64,000 nt of DNA from positions 1 to 64,000 of the forward strand of contig NZ_BMZO01000012.1 in the NCBI RefSeq assembly GCF_014652835.1, read 5' to 3'. Made by a program: the position numbers and the translations under genes. The notes beneath the pieces are model-generated. The model searched no databases, was not told the DNA's origin, and saw only the letters and a program-made list of their open reading frames with translations. Source of the DNA: Limoniibacter endophyticus. Its GTDB lineage: Bacteria; Pseudomonadota; Alphaproteobacteria; Rhizobiales; Rhizobiaceae. This document shows positions 42,178 through 52,075 of the stretch, piece after piece; the stretch's first letter is position 1; each line of letters starts with the position of its first letter.

Positions 42178-43469
42178 CAGAAGGTCTGCATCGTGTAGTC
42201 GCCTTCCGGCTCATACAGCCCGTCTTCAATCGCTGTGCGGTGCACAACATGCAGGCGACCGCCTTCGACACGAGAAATATTCTGTTCGCCAAAGACTTGA
42301 TGGATTTTGCCGATGAAACGTTTCTTGCCTTGCGGATGTTCGAGGCCTGCTTCGAAATCGGTCATCGCTTCAGTCGCTTCGATCAGCTTTGCGCGATCTT
42401 CGATTCCGCGATAGCCGCTGGCCTCCATGGCGCGCTTTATGATGAACAGCGTTTCCCAGCAACCGAACATGTGGCCAGCCGTGGAGATATCGCCCTTGTC
42501 ATGGATGCTGGCACCATTGTCGTCGAGTCCGACGGCGGTACGATAGTCCTTCTCGTAATCAGGCATGTCTGCCTGCGCATAGCGCGGCATGCCTTCCCAG
42601 AAGTGACTTCCGTCAAGGAACTCAAGTCCCGGGCTGTTGATATCGATCGCTTCGAGCGAGTCGATATAGCCAAAAAGCTTCGGGCCACTGGTGCCGTAAA
42701 ACTCGCCGAGCTCCTTCACGAAAGTCAGAACGGCCGGGCCGACCATGACATGATAGATTACCTCTGTTTCAGCCGGAATCTGCGGCAGGTAACGCGTGAA
42801 CGAGGTCTCCGTCGGCGGGATCGCGATTTGCGCGATCACTTCGCCTCCCTGGGCCTCGAAGGCTGACGGAAAATAGTTGCGATGGTCGTGGCCGAATGCG
42901 AAATCCGGAAAGATCATCGTTACTTTCTTGCCGGCATTCTGGGCGATCCAGGGCGCCATGGCGATCACTTGGCTGCGGACATCGGTGATGCCCGGCTGAA
43001 GCACGTAGCGATTGAGCTTGCCGGAGGCTACATGATGCCCCTCCGAGACCACGTAATAAGGAATTTTTAGCTCGCCTGCCGCAGGAGCCGAGCCGATCAC
43101 TACGTGCGAATAGAGCGTTCCGAAAGCAATGTCGCATTTGTGCTGGCTGGCAAGCTTGGCAACCACTTCCGCGCCACGCCGCGGATCCGTGCCGTCATCC
43201 TCCGTCACAATCTGCACTTCGCGTCCGTTGATGCCGCCCATTTCGTTGATCTTTTTGACGGCTGCCATTGTCGTGCGTTCATACCACCGCCCATAAGGAG
43301 CGCCGATACCTGTTCGGTGCGCCTGAAAGCCGATACGGATCGGCGCGGAGTTCTGAGCCTGCGCATAGCGGACGAAACCCGGTGCAGCTGTCAGTGCGGC
43401 GCCTGCGCCGAGCAACTTCAGCGCCTCGCGACGCGTTGGCAGGGAGTTTGGAAGAATAAGTTTCGACAT
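42177..43469 (-). CDS. livK: ABC transporter substrate-binding protein, LivK/amide-urea type
   Basis: This periplasmic type-1 binding protein has 430 residues. The N terminus contains a twin-arginine-like signal (PTRREALKLLGAGAALTAAP), suggesting export folded through Tat. The mature part has IRIGFQAHRTGIGAPYGRWY, a Rossmann-like stretch VTEDDGTDPRRGAEVVAKLA and FPDFAFGHDHRNYFPSAFEA. The length and Tat signal resemble the amide/urea branch of the family, so the substrate may not be a branched-chain amino acid. The gene starts the five-gene operon. Confidence 0.84.
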   Translation of the reverse strand: MSKLILPNSLPTRREALKLLGAGAALTAAPGFVRYAQAQNSAPIRIGFQAHRTGIGAPYGRWYERTTMAAVKKINEMGGINGREVQIVTEDDGTDPRRGAEVVAKLASQHKCDIAFGTLYSHVVIGSAPAAGELKIPYYVVSEGHHVASGKLNRYVLQPGITDVRSQVIAMAPWIAQNAGKKVTMIFPDFAFGHDHRNYFPSAFEAQGGEVIAQIAIPPTETSFTRYLPQIPAETEVIYHVMVGPAVLTFVKELGEFYGTSGPKLFGYIDSLEAIDINSPGLEFLDGSHFWEGMPRYAQADMPDYEKDYRTAVGLDDNGASIHDKGDISTAGHMFGCWETLFIIKRAMEASGYRGIEDRAKLIEATEAMTDFEAGLEHPQGKKRFIGKIHQVFGEQNISRVEGGRLHVVHRTAIEDGLYEPEGDYTMQTF

Positions 43470-43588
43470 GGAACGGCCCGCTCGATGGGAGGGTGGGTCT
43501 AGGCACGCAACCTGGGAAAAGATGGCGGCAATTCAACACAAGGAAAGTGCAACAGCAATGTATTTTTAACGCAGGAGGCACGATTTAT

Positions 43589-44902
43589 TCAGCCGGCTGC
43601 CGGTGTGGCAAGCAGCCAAAGCCCAAAAATCGTATAGAAAATCATAAGGGTGGTCAGCGGTAATTCGAAGCGGAAGCGTTGAAGTCGCGTTTCGTAAAGA
43701 GAAGCGACGGTCAGATGCGCCCGGTAGACGGCGCCGACATGTCCAAGCGTGATCGCAAACGCCTGCAAGTTCCAGACGAGCCAGACGGGACCATGCCCCG
43801 ATGTAAGTCCCGCCCGTACGTGGAGATTGCGCAGACCCAGCAGGTTCCATCCCAGTCCAAACGGATCTGACAGCGCTGCCAGCGCATACTGGCCCTCGAT
43901 AAGCAACGAGGTGAGATAGTGTGAGAAATGATATACCAAGGCGATCGGAATAAGCGAAATCGCCACCGTTCCCATGTGGTCAGCGAAAGATCCCTTGGCA
44001 CCTGTCAGAGCGTGCCCAATGGCAATCATGGTATAGAACAAGGCAATCATGACAAGCGCAAAACCTGCCATGCCTACGCTGTTAATGATCATCATTGCGC
44101 TTCGTCCGGGGTAGTCGAGCGGATTGATGCCGACATGACCAAGCCAGAAGAACGTCTTGGAAAAGCCATCAAACGAAACGCTGGCCAGAACGCAGATCAG
44201 AAAGATCGTCTGGGTCCTGGAAAGCGCTCGCGGCGTTTTCGTTCTCAGGATGGCGTAGAATGCAGAAAGGAACTCGCCGCGTCTCATCCAGTCGCGATAG
44301 CCAAACAGCACTGCCGCGATCAGGTTGACACAGAAGTAGATGAGCACTGCATTGGCCAGCCTGCCGGGATCCGTCGGGGCCGGATCGATCAGTTCGAACC
44401 ATGCGAAGCCGATAAACTGGAAAAGCGCCGGCCAACTACCCAGCCATTGCGGAAGGCGATAACGCGGCTTCCCAAACAGATGGAAAATCAGCCAGCAAGG
44501 GAAGCGCCAGGGATTGATGAAGCGCCAAAGGTCGCCTGCCAGACCTTGCACCAGCGTCACACCAACCCAAAGCACGGTCCAGATCATGAGCGGCAGAGGG
44601 TTCGAAAGCGGATCGCGGCTGCCGATGTAGCCCGCGCTTATCAGCATGATCAGAAATACGAAGGACAGAGCACTTGTGGCCGAAAAGCGGGAGAGGTCGG
44701 ATCTATTTGCTTCCTGCTCTCTATGCAGCGGTTTTGCTGGTGCAATGAGAAAGATGAGGAAGCTCGCCGCAACGCTTAACGCGGCCGCGGCCATGTAATA
44801 GCCGGTTGGCAAAATCAGCAGATGCCCACCGTCGGATGCGTGCCCGAAAGCCTGTACCGTCGCACCGAAAAGAGCAATGAATCCGATCAAGCCGCGTCGC
44901 AT
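43589..44902 (-). CDS. Uncharacterised multi-pass membrane protein coupled to pncB
   Basis: This 437-residue protein has a signal-like start (GLIGFIALFGATVQAFGHAS) and about ten further hydrophobic segments, including SALSFVFLIMLISAGYIGSR, MIWTVLWVGVTLVQGLAGDL and AVLIYFCVNLIAAVLFGYRD. His, Asp and Trp residues cluster between segments (SFADHMGT, LVYHFSHYL, LTSGHGPVWLVW). I recognise no characterised family; similar multi-pass proteins are sometimes labelled fenitrothion hydrolase-like, which I cannot verify. The ATG at 44902 overlaps the pncB stop (TGATG), so it is translated with nicotinate phosphoribosyltransferase. Confidence 0.7.
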   Translation of the reverse strand: MRRGLIGFIALFGATVQAFGHASDGGHLLILPTGYYMAAAALSVAASFLIFLIAPAKPLHREQEANRSDLSRFSATSALSFVFLIMLISAGYIGSRDPLSNPLPLMIWTVLWVGVTLVQGLAGDLWRFINPWRFPCWLIFHLFGKPRYRLPQWLGSWPALFQFIGFAWFELIDPAPTDPGRLANAVLIYFCVNLIAAVLFGYRDWMRRGEFLSAFYAILRTKTPRALSRTQTIFLICVLASVSFDGFSKTFFWLGHVGINPLDYPGRSAMMIINSVGMAGFALVMIALFYTMIAIGHALTGAKGSFADHMGTVAISLIPIALVYHFSHYLTSLLIEGQYALAALSDPFGLGWNLLGLRNLHVRAGLTSGHGPVWLVWNLQAFAITLGHVGAVYRAHLTVASLYETRLQRFRFELPLTTLMIFYTIFGLWLLATPAAG

Positions 44903-46206
44903 CACACCTTGACGGGCTTTTCGAGGCGGGCTTCTTGTCCGAACACGCGGATATAGCGTTCGATCTCGCGTTCATCACCGGTTGCCTTGGCCGGATTGTC
45001 GGAAAGCTTTACGGCGGGGCGACCATTTGCTTCGCTCACCTTGCAAACCAGCGAAATCGCATGAAGCCGAGAGGTGGGTACCGGAGCGCAGCCTTCGAAA
45101 TCATTGGTCAGGTTCGTGCCCCATCCAAACGCCATACGGACGCGACCTTCGAAATGGCGATAGGTCTCCTCGATCGTGTCCACGTCGAGTCCGTCGGAGA
45201 AGATCAGCATCTTCTCGCGCGGGTCCTTACCATGCTCCTGCCACCAGCGAATGATGCGTTCGCCCCCTTCTATCGGCGGTGCGCTGTCGGGACGAAAACC
45301 CGTCCACTCGGCAAGCCAGCCCGGAGCGTGTTTGAGAAATGAGGCCGTGCCGAACGCATCGGGCAGGACTATAAGGAGATTGCCGCCATAATAGCGCTGC
45401 CAGTCTTCCAGGACCTTGTAGGGCGCCTGGATGAGTTCCTGGTCGCTTTCTGCAAGCGCCGCCAGCACCATAGGCAATTCATGGGCGTTCGTGCCGACGG
45501 CCTCCAGATCGGTATCCATCGCCAGAAGCACATTGGAAGTGCCGGTGAAATTGTCGCCGATCCCTTCCTTGAGAGCTTCAACGCACCACCGTTGCCACAG
45601 GAAGGAATGACGCCGGCGCGTACCGAAGTCGGAAAGTTTTATGTTCGGCAACTTCCGTAAACGCTCGGTTTTTTCCCACATCTTGGCTTTGGCACGTGCA
45701 TAGAGCACGTCGAGCGCGAAAGGCCCGTATTCGCGCAGGGCCACTCGCGATCGCAACTCGTTGATGATGGCGAGGGCTGGAATCTCCCACATGGTGGTGT
45801 GTGTCCAAGGTCCGTGGAACTCCAGTTCGAACTGGCCGTCGCGCACCGAAATTTCATATTCCGGCAGTTGGAAATCCTCAAGCCACGCTAGAAATTCCGG
45901 CATGAATATCTGCTTGCGGCCATAGAAGGTGTTGCCCGCCAGCCAGATCATTTCCTTCTTCGAGAAGCGCAGCGTCCTTGCGTGGTCCAGCTGTTCGCGC
46001 AATGCGCCTATGTCGATCTCATCGGCGAGGCGGATGTGTTTGGCGCGGTTGATGACATGGAAGGTCGCGTCGACCTTCGGGTAGACGCCCCAAATCATCT
46101 GAAGCATGAGGAGCTTGTAGAAATCAGTATCAAGCAAGGAGCGTACGATCGGGTCGAGCTTCCAAGTGTGATTATAGACGCGTCGCGCTATGTCGGTCCG
46201 TGCCAT
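44902..46206 (-). CDS. pncB: Nicotinate phosphoribosyltransferase
   Basis: PncB converts nicotinate and PRPP to nicotinate mononucleotide with ATP, the key step in NAD salvage (Preiss-Handler pathway). The 434-residue product has the family stretches [40 protein letters not shown] with the phosphorylatable His region, [40 protein letters not shown] and [21 protein letters not shown] lies upstream of the ATG. An 18-bp palindrome 27 bases before the start is a good operator candidate. The stop is shared with a membrane-protein gene. Confidence 0.96.
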   Translation of the reverse strand: MARTDIARRVYNHTWKLDPIVRSLLDTDFYKLLMLQMIWGVYPKVDATFHVINRAKHIRLADEIDIGALREQLDHARTLRFSKKEMIWLAGNTFYGRKQIFMPEFLAWLEDFQLPEYEISVRDGQFELEFHGPWTHTTMWEIPALAIINELRSRVALREYGPFALDVLYARAKAKMWEKTERLRKLPNIKLSDFGTRRRHSFLWQRWCVEALKEGIGDNFTGTSNVLLAMDTDLEAVGTNAHELPMVLAALAESDQELIQAPYKVLEDWQRYYGGNLLIVLPDAFGTASFLKHAPGWLAEWTGFRPDSAPPIEGGERIIRWWQEHGKDPREKMLIFSDGLDVDTIEETYRHFEGRVRMAFGWGTNLTNDFEGCAPVPTSRLHAISLVCKVSEANGRPAVKLSDNPAKATGDEREIERYIRVFGQEARLEKPVKV

Positions 46207-46232
46207 TCATCGCTCCCCTCATTGCCGCGATG

Positions 46233-46250
46233 TGCAACCATATGGTTGCA
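46233..46250. promoter_or_regulatory. 18-bp perfect palindrome upstream of pncB
   Basis: TGCAACCATATGGTTGCA is perfectly self-complementary and lies 27 bases before the pncB start. A site of this symmetry and position suggests a dimeric repressor, perhaps an NAD-responsive one such as NadQ or NrtR. I did not recognise the consensus. Confidence 0.68.
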
Positions 46251-46324
46251 TGGCTCCTAACATGTGCGGAGCCCGCAATAAAAGCGAAAAGCATCGAATG
46301 ATGCCGCAGTAAAATTGCACGGCA

Positions 46325-47713
46325 TCAGATCAAACCCAGGCGATATCTGTTTAACCAGCGATAGGTCAGCAGCATCGCGACGATGACAAGCCCCGCCACG
46401 AGCCCGATCCAAATGCCGACACCACCCATGCCGAGGCCGAAGCCGAGCCCGATACTCAAGGTAAGGCCTACGCCCCAATAGCCCACAGCAGCGTAGACCA
46501 TCGGGACGGTGGTATCGTTCAATCCGCGCAGCATGCCGGCAGCAACCGCCTGTATGCCATCGAAGATCTGGAAGAGGGCAGCGAAGAACAGGAAGGTCGA
46601 CGCGGTCTGCACCACGGCATGATTTGCCGGATTTGAGAGGTCGAGGAAGCCACCGATCAACACCTCCGGAATGACCACCATGAGAATGCCCATGGTCGCC
46701 ATGAAGCCCGCGCTCAACGCGTAGGCCACCCATCCTGCCCGTGTTACCCCAACCGGGTTTCGCGCGCCATGCGCGCGCGCCACGCGTACCGTCACGGCCT
46801 GTGCAAGGCCCATCGGTACCATGAAGGAGAGTGAGGCGATCTGCATGGCGATCGCATGGGCAGCTAGCGCCGTCTCGCTCACCAGTCCCATGAAGAAAGT
46901 TGCCGCGTTGAAGACCGAGATTTCGAAGGCGAGGATCGCTGCGATAGGCAGGCCGATCTTCAGCAAGGCCAGGAAGCGCGGCCAATCCGGGCGCCAGATA
47001 CGCCCGAACAGCGAATAGCGCCTGAATTTCCTGTGCAGGCTGACGACGGCGACCATGCCCAAGAACATTAACGTATTTGACACCGTGACCGCGATACCCG
47101 ATCCGAGAATGCCGAGCTCGGGAAAGCCAAGCCTGCCGAATATCAGGCACCAGCTCAGAAAGGCGTTGCAGATGATGCCGCAGAACGCAACGACCAGCGT
47201 CCAGCCCGGCTTCTCCATGGCGGCCAGGAAGCAGCGCAGCACTATGTAGAAATAGAAGGGCAAAAGCGCCCATTGCAGGGCGCGCATGTAATGCCCCGCC
47301 TCTGCTGCCAAGGCGGGCGGCTGTCCCATTGCGGCAAGAATGGCACCCGCGTGCCAGAGCAGGAGCCAGATAGGAAGCACGGCAAAAAATGCGATCCATA
47401 GTCCCTGCCGGACAGTGCGGCGAACGTCGCGCACGGAGCTGCGCTTGCGTCCCAACTCGCTTGCCACCATAGGCGCGGTGGCAAGAATCAGGCCCATACC
47501 CATGATCATCGGGAGGAAGTAGAGCGTCAATGCAAGCGAGGCGGCTGCTATCGCTTCAGGTCCAACGCGCCCCAGCATGACGGTGCCCGTTGCGGTCATC
47601 GCGGTCTGGGCGATCTGCGTCAGAATCATCGGCCAGCCGAGCTTCAGCGTGGCAGCAACTTCCGCTAGCCAAACCGATCTACCGTTGCGCGTGTCTTCGA
47701 CCGCGGCATGCAT
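46325..47713 (-). CDS. norM: MATE-family multidrug efflux protein
   Basis: This 462-residue inner-membrane antiporter has twelve membrane segments in two bundles, with GWPMILTQIAQTAMTATGTV at the start and MGLILATAPMVASELGRKRS, PFYFYIVLRCFLAAMEKPGW, and LRGLNDTTVPMVYAAVGYWG as family stretches. MATE proteins export cationic drugs and metabolites in exchange for Na+ or H+. The pattern fits the NorM branch. It is the first gene of a minus-strand run but is 118 bases from pncB, so it is probably separately transcribed. It is divergent from gshB. Confidence 0.9.
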   Translation of the reverse strand: MHAAVEDTRNGRSVWLAEVAATLKLGWPMILTQIAQTAMTATGTVMLGRVGPEAIAAASLALTLYFLPMIMGMGLILATAPMVASELGRKRSSVRDVRRTVRQGLWIAFFAVLPIWLLLWHAGAILAAMGQPPALAAEAGHYMRALQWALLPFYFYIVLRCFLAAMEKPGWTLVVAFCGIICNAFLSWCLIFGRLGFPELGILGSGIAVTVSNTLMFLGMVAVVSLHRKFRRYSLFGRIWRPDWPRFLALLKIGLPIAAILAFEISVFNAATFFMGLVSETALAAHAIAMQIASLSFMVPMGLAQAVTVRVARAHGARNPVGVTRAGWVAYALSAGFMATMGILMVVIPEVLIGGFLDLSNPANHAVVQTASTFLFFAALFQIFDGIQAVAAGMLRGLNDTTVPMVYAAVGYWGVGLTLSIGLGFGLGMGGVGIWIGLVAGLVIVAMLLTYRWLNRYRLGLI

Positions 47714-47918
47714 TTAAGCCACCCTCCGATTTCCCTGCCTTGGCTACTAGCCTCGGCACGCTGAGCTTTGCAAGTCGAAGCGATAAGGCCAGCTATCAGC
47801 AATCGGCGTGTCCCGTTTCAGAAGAATTCATATGCTGCGCATCACCTTCCTCTGGTCAGAGCGGAAATCTCGGCCTAGATGCTAGATCGATAAAAATTGC
47901 TGACCGCTGGAGTGGGAA

Positions 47919-48878
47919 ATGAAACTCAAGATCGCCGTGCAAATGGATCATGTTTCGACCGTGCAAATTGCCGGGGATACGACCTTTGCCCTTTCTCTCG
48001 AGGCGCAGCGCCGCGGCCATGAACTCTTCCATTACGTGCCGGACCAGCTGTCGATGCGGGACGGCGAAGTCATCGTTAAGGCGGAGCCGATGACACTACG
48101 CGATGAAAGGGGCAATCATTTCACCTTGAGTGCGCCATCGCGCATGAAGCTGGCTGATCTCGACGTTGTGCTACTTCGCCAGGATCCGCCTTTCGACATG
48201 CATTATATCACCAACACGCATCTGCTCGAACGCGTTCATGGCAAGACGCTTGTGGTTAACGACCCAGCATGGGTGCGCAATAGTCCCGAGAAGATCTTCG
48301 TAACCGAATTTCCGGACTTGATGCCTGCGACGCTCATCACGCGGGATCGCGAGGAAGTGAATGCCTTTCGCGCTGAGCATGGCGATATCATCGTCAAGCC
48401 GCTGTATGGCAATGGTGGAGCTGGGATCTTCCACGTCCGCCCTGACGATCGCAACCTCTCCTCGCTTCTGGAAATGTTCGAAAAGATTTCGCGTGAACCC
48501 TATATTGTCCAGCAATATCTCCCCGACGTGCGCAAAGGCGACAAGCGCATCATTCTCATCGATGGCGAGCCGGTTGGCGCGATCAACCGCGTTCCGGCCG
48601 AACACGATTCCCGGTCCAACATGCATGTTGGCGGCGTGGCCGAGCATTCGGTGCTGACCGAGCGCGAACGTGAGATCTGTGCCCGCATCGGGCCCTCGCT
48701 CAAGGAGCGCGGCTTCATTCTGGTGGGCATCGACGTCATCGGCGATTACCTGACGGAGATAAATGTCACGTCGCCGACCGGCATCCGCGAGATTGCCAAA
48801 TTCGGCGGAGCCAACATTGCAGCGCTGTTTTGGGATGCCATCGAACAAAAAGTGCAAAAAACCTACGCGATCGCGTAA
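47919..48878 (+). CDS. gshB: Glutathione synthetase
   Basis: GshB joins gamma-glutamylcysteine and glycine with ATP. The 319-residue product has [11 protein letters not shown]-like start ([20 protein letters not shown]), [20 protein letters not shown], an ATP-grasp domain with [40 protein letters not shown] and [20 protein letters not shown]. Length and motifs are typical of prokaryotic GshB. GGAGTGGG lies before the ATG. The persulfide dioxygenase-like protein at 35.6 kb would use glutathione as co-substrate. Confidence 0.96.
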   Translation: MKLKIAVQMDHVSTVQIAGDTTFALSLEAQRRGHELFHYVPDQLSMRDGEVIVKAEPMTLRDERGNHFTLSAPSRMKLADLDVVLLRQDPPFDMHYITNTHLLERVHGKTLVVNDPAWVRNSPEKIFVTEFPDLMPATLITRDREEVNAFRAEHGDIIVKPLYGNGGAGIFHVRPDDRNLSSLLEMFEKISREPYIVQQYLPDVRKGDKRIILIDGEPVGAINRVPAEHDSRSNMHVGGVAEHSVLTEREREICARIGPSLKERGFILVGIDVIGDYLTEINVTSPTGIREIAKFGGANIAALFWDAIEQKVQKTYAIA

Positions 48879-48907
48879 TAGCGCAACCGAAAAAGATAGC
48901 GCATTAT

Positions 48908-48934
48908 CCCCTCCGGCAAATTTGCCGTGAGGGG
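48908..48934 (+). promoter_or_regulatory. Hairpin masking the comM ribosome-binding site
   Basis: CCCCTC (48908-48913) and GAGGGG (48929-48934) flank the palindrome CGGCAAATTTGCCG with a single T bulge. The GAGGGG arm is the ribosome-binding site of comM, 7 bases from its ATG. In RNA the arm would be paired, so the stem could limit translation. Confidence 0.6.
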
Positions 48935-48941
48935 ACTTTAT

Positions 48942-50474
48942 ATGGTGGCGCGTGTTCAGACGGTGGCCTTTCAGGGCATCGAAGCGGTTAGTGTCGATGT
49001 GCAGGTCATGGTCGCACCTGGCAAGATGGGGATGCAGATTGTTGGCCTGCCGGACAAGGCTGTTGCCGAAAGTCGGGAGCGCGTGCAGGCCGCGTTGCAT
49101 GCGTCGGGTCTGTCGATGCCGACGAAGAAGGTCACGGTTAATCTTGCCCCCGCCGATCTTCCAAAGGAAGGTAGCCACTATGATCTGCCCATAGCGCTCG
49201 GGCTGATGGCAGCGATTGGCGCCATTCCGGCGGACGCCTTATCGCGCTACGTCGTGCTTGGCGAACTCTCGCTTGATGGAACGATCGCTGCCGTGGCGGG
49301 CGCATTGCCCGCAGCGATCGGTGCCGACGCGCGCGGCATGGGACTGATCTGTCCCGCGGCATCGGGCCCGGAGGCGGCTTGGGCAGGTGAGGATTGCGAG
49401 ATTATCGCACCGCGCAGCCTCATTGCCATCGCCAATCATTTCAAGGGTACGCAGGTTCTTTCCCGCCCTCAGCCGCAGCTGCGCACCACGGCCGGCGATT
49501 TGCCTGACCTATCGGATATCAAGGGACAGGAGACGGCGAAACGCGCGCTCGAAGTTGCCGCCGCCGGTGGTCATAACATGTTGATGATCGGGCCACCTGG
49601 CTCCGGAAAGTCGATGCTGGCGCAGCGCCTGCCGTCAATCCTGCCGCCGCTTGCACCGAAGGAGCTTCTTGAAGTCTCGATGATCTCCTCGGTGGCCGGT
49701 ATCCTCGCAGACGGTCAACTCACGGACAGGCGGCCTTTTCGCGCTCCGCATCATTCTGCTTCGATGGCAGCGCTTGTGGGGGGAGGTTTGCGCGTTCGGC
49801 CCGGCGAGATTTCACTTGCGCACCGCGGGATTCTTTTTCTTGACGAATTGCCGGAATTTGCTCCTGCTGTTCTGGATTCGTTGCGTCAGCCGCTCGAAAG
49901 TGGCGAATGCGTCATTGCACGGGCCAATTCGCGCGTCACCTATCCGGGTCGTGTGCAGCTGATAGCCGCCATGAACCCGTGCCGTTGCGGCATGGCGGGC
50001 GAGCCGGGCCATCGCTGTGCTCGCGGGCCTCGCTGTCAAAGCGAATATCAGGCTCGTATATCAGGCCCGTTCCTCGACCGCCTGGATATTAGGCTCGAAG
50101 TGCCGGCCCTTTCGGCGGCTGATCTCATTGCGCCGGGAAAGGCCGAAACCAGTGCCGCGGTCGCTGCACGCGTGGCTCGTGCGCGCCAGTTCCAGCAGTC
50201 GCGGTTTGCCGAACTCGGTTTGGAAAATGTCACAACCAATGCGCAATGTCCGACGGGGATGATCGAGACGATGGTGCGGATTGATCAGGCAGGAGGGGCG
50301 CTGCTGCAGGACGCCAGCGAAAAGATGCGTTTATCCGCGCGGGCCTACCATCGCGTTCTGAAGGTCGCACGTACGCTAGCCGACCTCGAGCAGTCGGAGA
50401 CGGTGTCCCGCATCCATCTGGCCGAGGCCATTTCCTACAGAATTCGTAGCGATTCCATGGCCGAGGCGATCTGA
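48942..50474 (+). CDS. comM: YifB/ComM-type Mg-chelatase-like AAA+ ATPase
   Basis: The 510-residue product has an N-terminal Lon-like/chelatase-I domain (VQTVAFQGIEAVSVDVQVMV, GLPDKAVAESRERVQAAL). It then has the MgsA/Mg-chelatase AAA+ module with Walker A (MLMIGPPGSGKSMLAQRLPS), Walker B (ILFLDELPEF) and a zinc-knuckle-like Cys cluster (MNPCRCGMAGEPGHRCARGP). The C-terminal domain is MSARAYHR-like (EKMRLSARAYHRVLKVART). In Haemophilus and Vibrio ComM is a branch-migration helicase for incorporating donor DNA. The ATG at 48942 follows the hairpin; a GTG at 48927 is possible. Confidence 0.92.
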   Translation: MVARVQTVAFQGIEAVSVDVQVMVAPGKMGMQIVGLPDKAVAESRERVQAALHASGLSMPTKKVTVNLAPADLPKEGSHYDLPIALGLMAAIGAIPADALSRYVVLGELSLDGTIAAVAGALPAAIGADARGMGLICPAASGPEAAWAGEDCEIIAPRSLIAIANHFKGTQVLSRPQPQLRTTAGDLPDLSDIKGQETAKRALEVAAAGGHNMLMIGPPGSGKSMLAQRLPSILPPLAPKELLEVSMISSVAGILADGQLTDRRPFRAPHHSASMAALVGGGLRVRPGEISLAHRGILFLDELPEFAPAVLDSLRQPLESGECVIARANSRVTYPGRVQLIAAMNPCRCGMAGEPGHRCARGPRCQSEYQARISGPFLDRLDIRLEVPALSAADLIAPGKAETSAAVAARVARARQFQQSRFAELGLENVTTNAQCPTGMIETMVRIDQAGGALLQDASEKMRLSARAYHRVLKVARTLADLEQSETVSRIHLAEAISYRIRSDSMAEAI

Positions 50475-50496
50475 GGCAATGTCGTCGTGCTAGCCG

Positions 50497-51579
50497 TTAC
50501 AGGCTTTTCATGGCCCATTCGTCGGCGGTTTCGTCGCGCAGGCCCTGGAGGCTGCTGAGGCCCCGCTGATCAAGGAAGCGCTTAAGGCCGATCAGAATGT
50601 CGCCCGCGAGACCTGGACCGGCATAGACCATGCTGGAATAGAGCTCCACGAGATCGGCGCCGGCGCGTATTTTGTCGATCAGTGTTTCCGCGCTGTCCAC
50701 GCCCCCCACGCCGATGAGCTTCATATCGGGGCCGACGAGCTTGCGGGTCTTTGCCAGTGCGATCGTCGCGCGCTGGAAAAGCGGCTTGCCGGACATGCCC
50801 CCGGCCTCCTTCGCGTTGGCGCTGTGCAGGCCTGCACGCGAAAGCGTCGTATTGGAGATAATCAGCCCATCTATTCTCTGCGTAACGGCTTCGGCAGCAA
50901 CGTCTTCGAGATCGCTATCGGCAAGGTCTGGCGCGATCTTCAACAGGATCGGAACGTGGCGCGTCAGCGCAAGCCGCTCGCGTTCCTCCAGAACGCGGCT
51001 TAGCAGTTCGGCGAGCGCGGCGCGGGCTTGCATGTCGCGCAGGCCCGGCGTGTTCGGCGAGGAGATGTTTACGGTGAGATAGCTCGCAAAGGGGGCAAAC
51101 CGGCGTACCCCGAGCACATAATCCTCGATCCGGTCGGTGCTATCCTTGTTCGCGCCAATGTTAACGCCGACGATGCCGTTGCCCCGCCGCCCGCTGAGGC
51201 GTTCACAGGCGGCGTCGTGGCCCTCATTGTTGAACCCCATACGGTTGATGACTGCTTCGTCTTCCTGCAGGCGAAACAGGCGCGGTTTCGGGTTACCTGC
51301 CTGGGCTTTCGGCGTCAGCGTCCCAACTTCCACGAAGCCGAACCCGAGGCCAAGAATAGCGTCTGGCACTTCGGCATTCTTGTCAAAGCCTGGCGCCATG
51401 CCGAGCGGGTTTGGAAAATCGAGGTCCCATAATCGCGTCGCCAGCCGAGGATCCTGGCGCGCCTGGGGCGCGACGGGCAGGTTGAGCTTCAGCGCCTTGA
51501 TTGCCATGCCGTGTGCCGTTTCGGCATCGAAGGAAAACAGCGCACGTCGACCGAGCGATTGCAGGAACGGGTTCATCAT
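50497..51579 (-). CDS. pyrD: Dihydroorotate dehydrogenase (quinone)
   Basis: This class 2 enzyme oxidises dihydroorotate to orotate in pyrimidine synthesis and passes electrons to membrane quinone. The 360-residue product has FPNPLGMAPGFDKNAEVPDA, GFGFVEVGTLTPKAQAGNPK, LTVNISSPNTPGLRDMQARA and VGGVDSAETLIDKIRAGADL. Ser in NISSPNTPG is the class 2 catalytic base. The N-terminal helices for membrane contact are present. Two ATGs occur in tandem at 51579 and 51576; the stop of the upstream DUF952 gene overlaps the start region, so the two are coupled. Confidence 0.95.
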   Translation of the reverse strand: MMNPFLQSLGRRALFSFDAETAHGMAIKALKLNLPVAPQARQDPRLATRLWDLDFPNPLGMAPGFDKNAEVPDAILGLGFGFVEVGTLTPKAQAGNPKPRLFRLQEDEAVINRMGFNNEGHDAACERLSGRRGNGIVGVNIGANKDSTDRIEDYVLGVRRFAPFASYLTVNISSPNTPGLRDMQARAALAELLSRVLEERERLALTRHVPILLKIAPDLADSDLEDVAAEAVTQRIDGLIISNTTLSRAGLHSANAKEAGGMSGKPLFQRATIALAKTRKLVGPDMKLIGVGGVDSAETLIDKIRAGADLVELYSSMVYAGPGLAGDILIGLKRFLDQRGLSSLQGLRDETADEWAMKSL

Positions 51580-51923
51580 TGCAGCTCCGGAAATATATGG
51601 ATGCCATCAGTTCCGAGGTCTAGAGGCGTCTCTCCAACCACCGCATGAACAGGAAGAGGTCCATAAAGATGGGGGAAGAGCGCGCCGCCGCGCGAGGGCT
51701 CGTAGCGCAGCGCGTCCTGATCGAGACACAAGCTGTCGATTGCCAGCAGAACGAGATTGGTTTGACCCGCAAAATGCTTGGCCGCCGTTTCCTTCACTTG
51801 CGTGGCGGTCGAGAAATGGATGAAGCCATCCTGCAGATCGACAGGCGAGCCGTCGAAACTTCCACTTTCTTGCGCCAGCGCCCATGCGTCGCGCTCGGTA
51901 ATTTTGTAGATAATTCTGCTCAT
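51576..51923 (-). CDS. DUF952-family protein
   Basis: This 115-residue cytoplasmic protein starts MSRIIYKITERDAWALAQES and contains DGFIHFSTATQVKETAAKHF, DALRYEPSRGGALFPHLYGP and LPVHAVV, the DUF952 pattern. The family has glutathione-S-transferase-unrelated fold and unknown function. It is directly upstream of pyrD with overlap (ATGATGA), a frequent pairing in the alphaproteobacteria. Confidence 0.9.
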   Translation of the reverse strand: MSRIIYKITERDAWALAQESGSFDGSPVDLQDGFIHFSTATQVKETAAKHFAGQTNLVLLAIDSLCLDQDALRYEPSRGGALFPHLYGPLPVHAVVGETPLDLGTDGIHIFPELQ

Positions 51924-52075
51924 ATCAGCCCTATAGGCACAAATCCCGACAAGTGAAAGACGACCCGGTAGCTGTTTCCCGGTTAAGTTGACGGCAATCG
52001 CGCTTTCTTTCTTGAACTTTCGACTAACACAGGGCTATCCATAGATGTGGGAGAAAGATACGAGGATAGCGGCTG

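Noticed and set aside
46257-47399. 380-codon frame within the MATE gene on the same strand
   Set aside because: It is a shifted frame of the MATE gene, rich in Arg and His as expected for a shadow.
48171-49178. 335-codon minus-strand frame across gshB and comM
   Set aside because: It overlaps two well supported genes on the other strand and has no recognisable motif.
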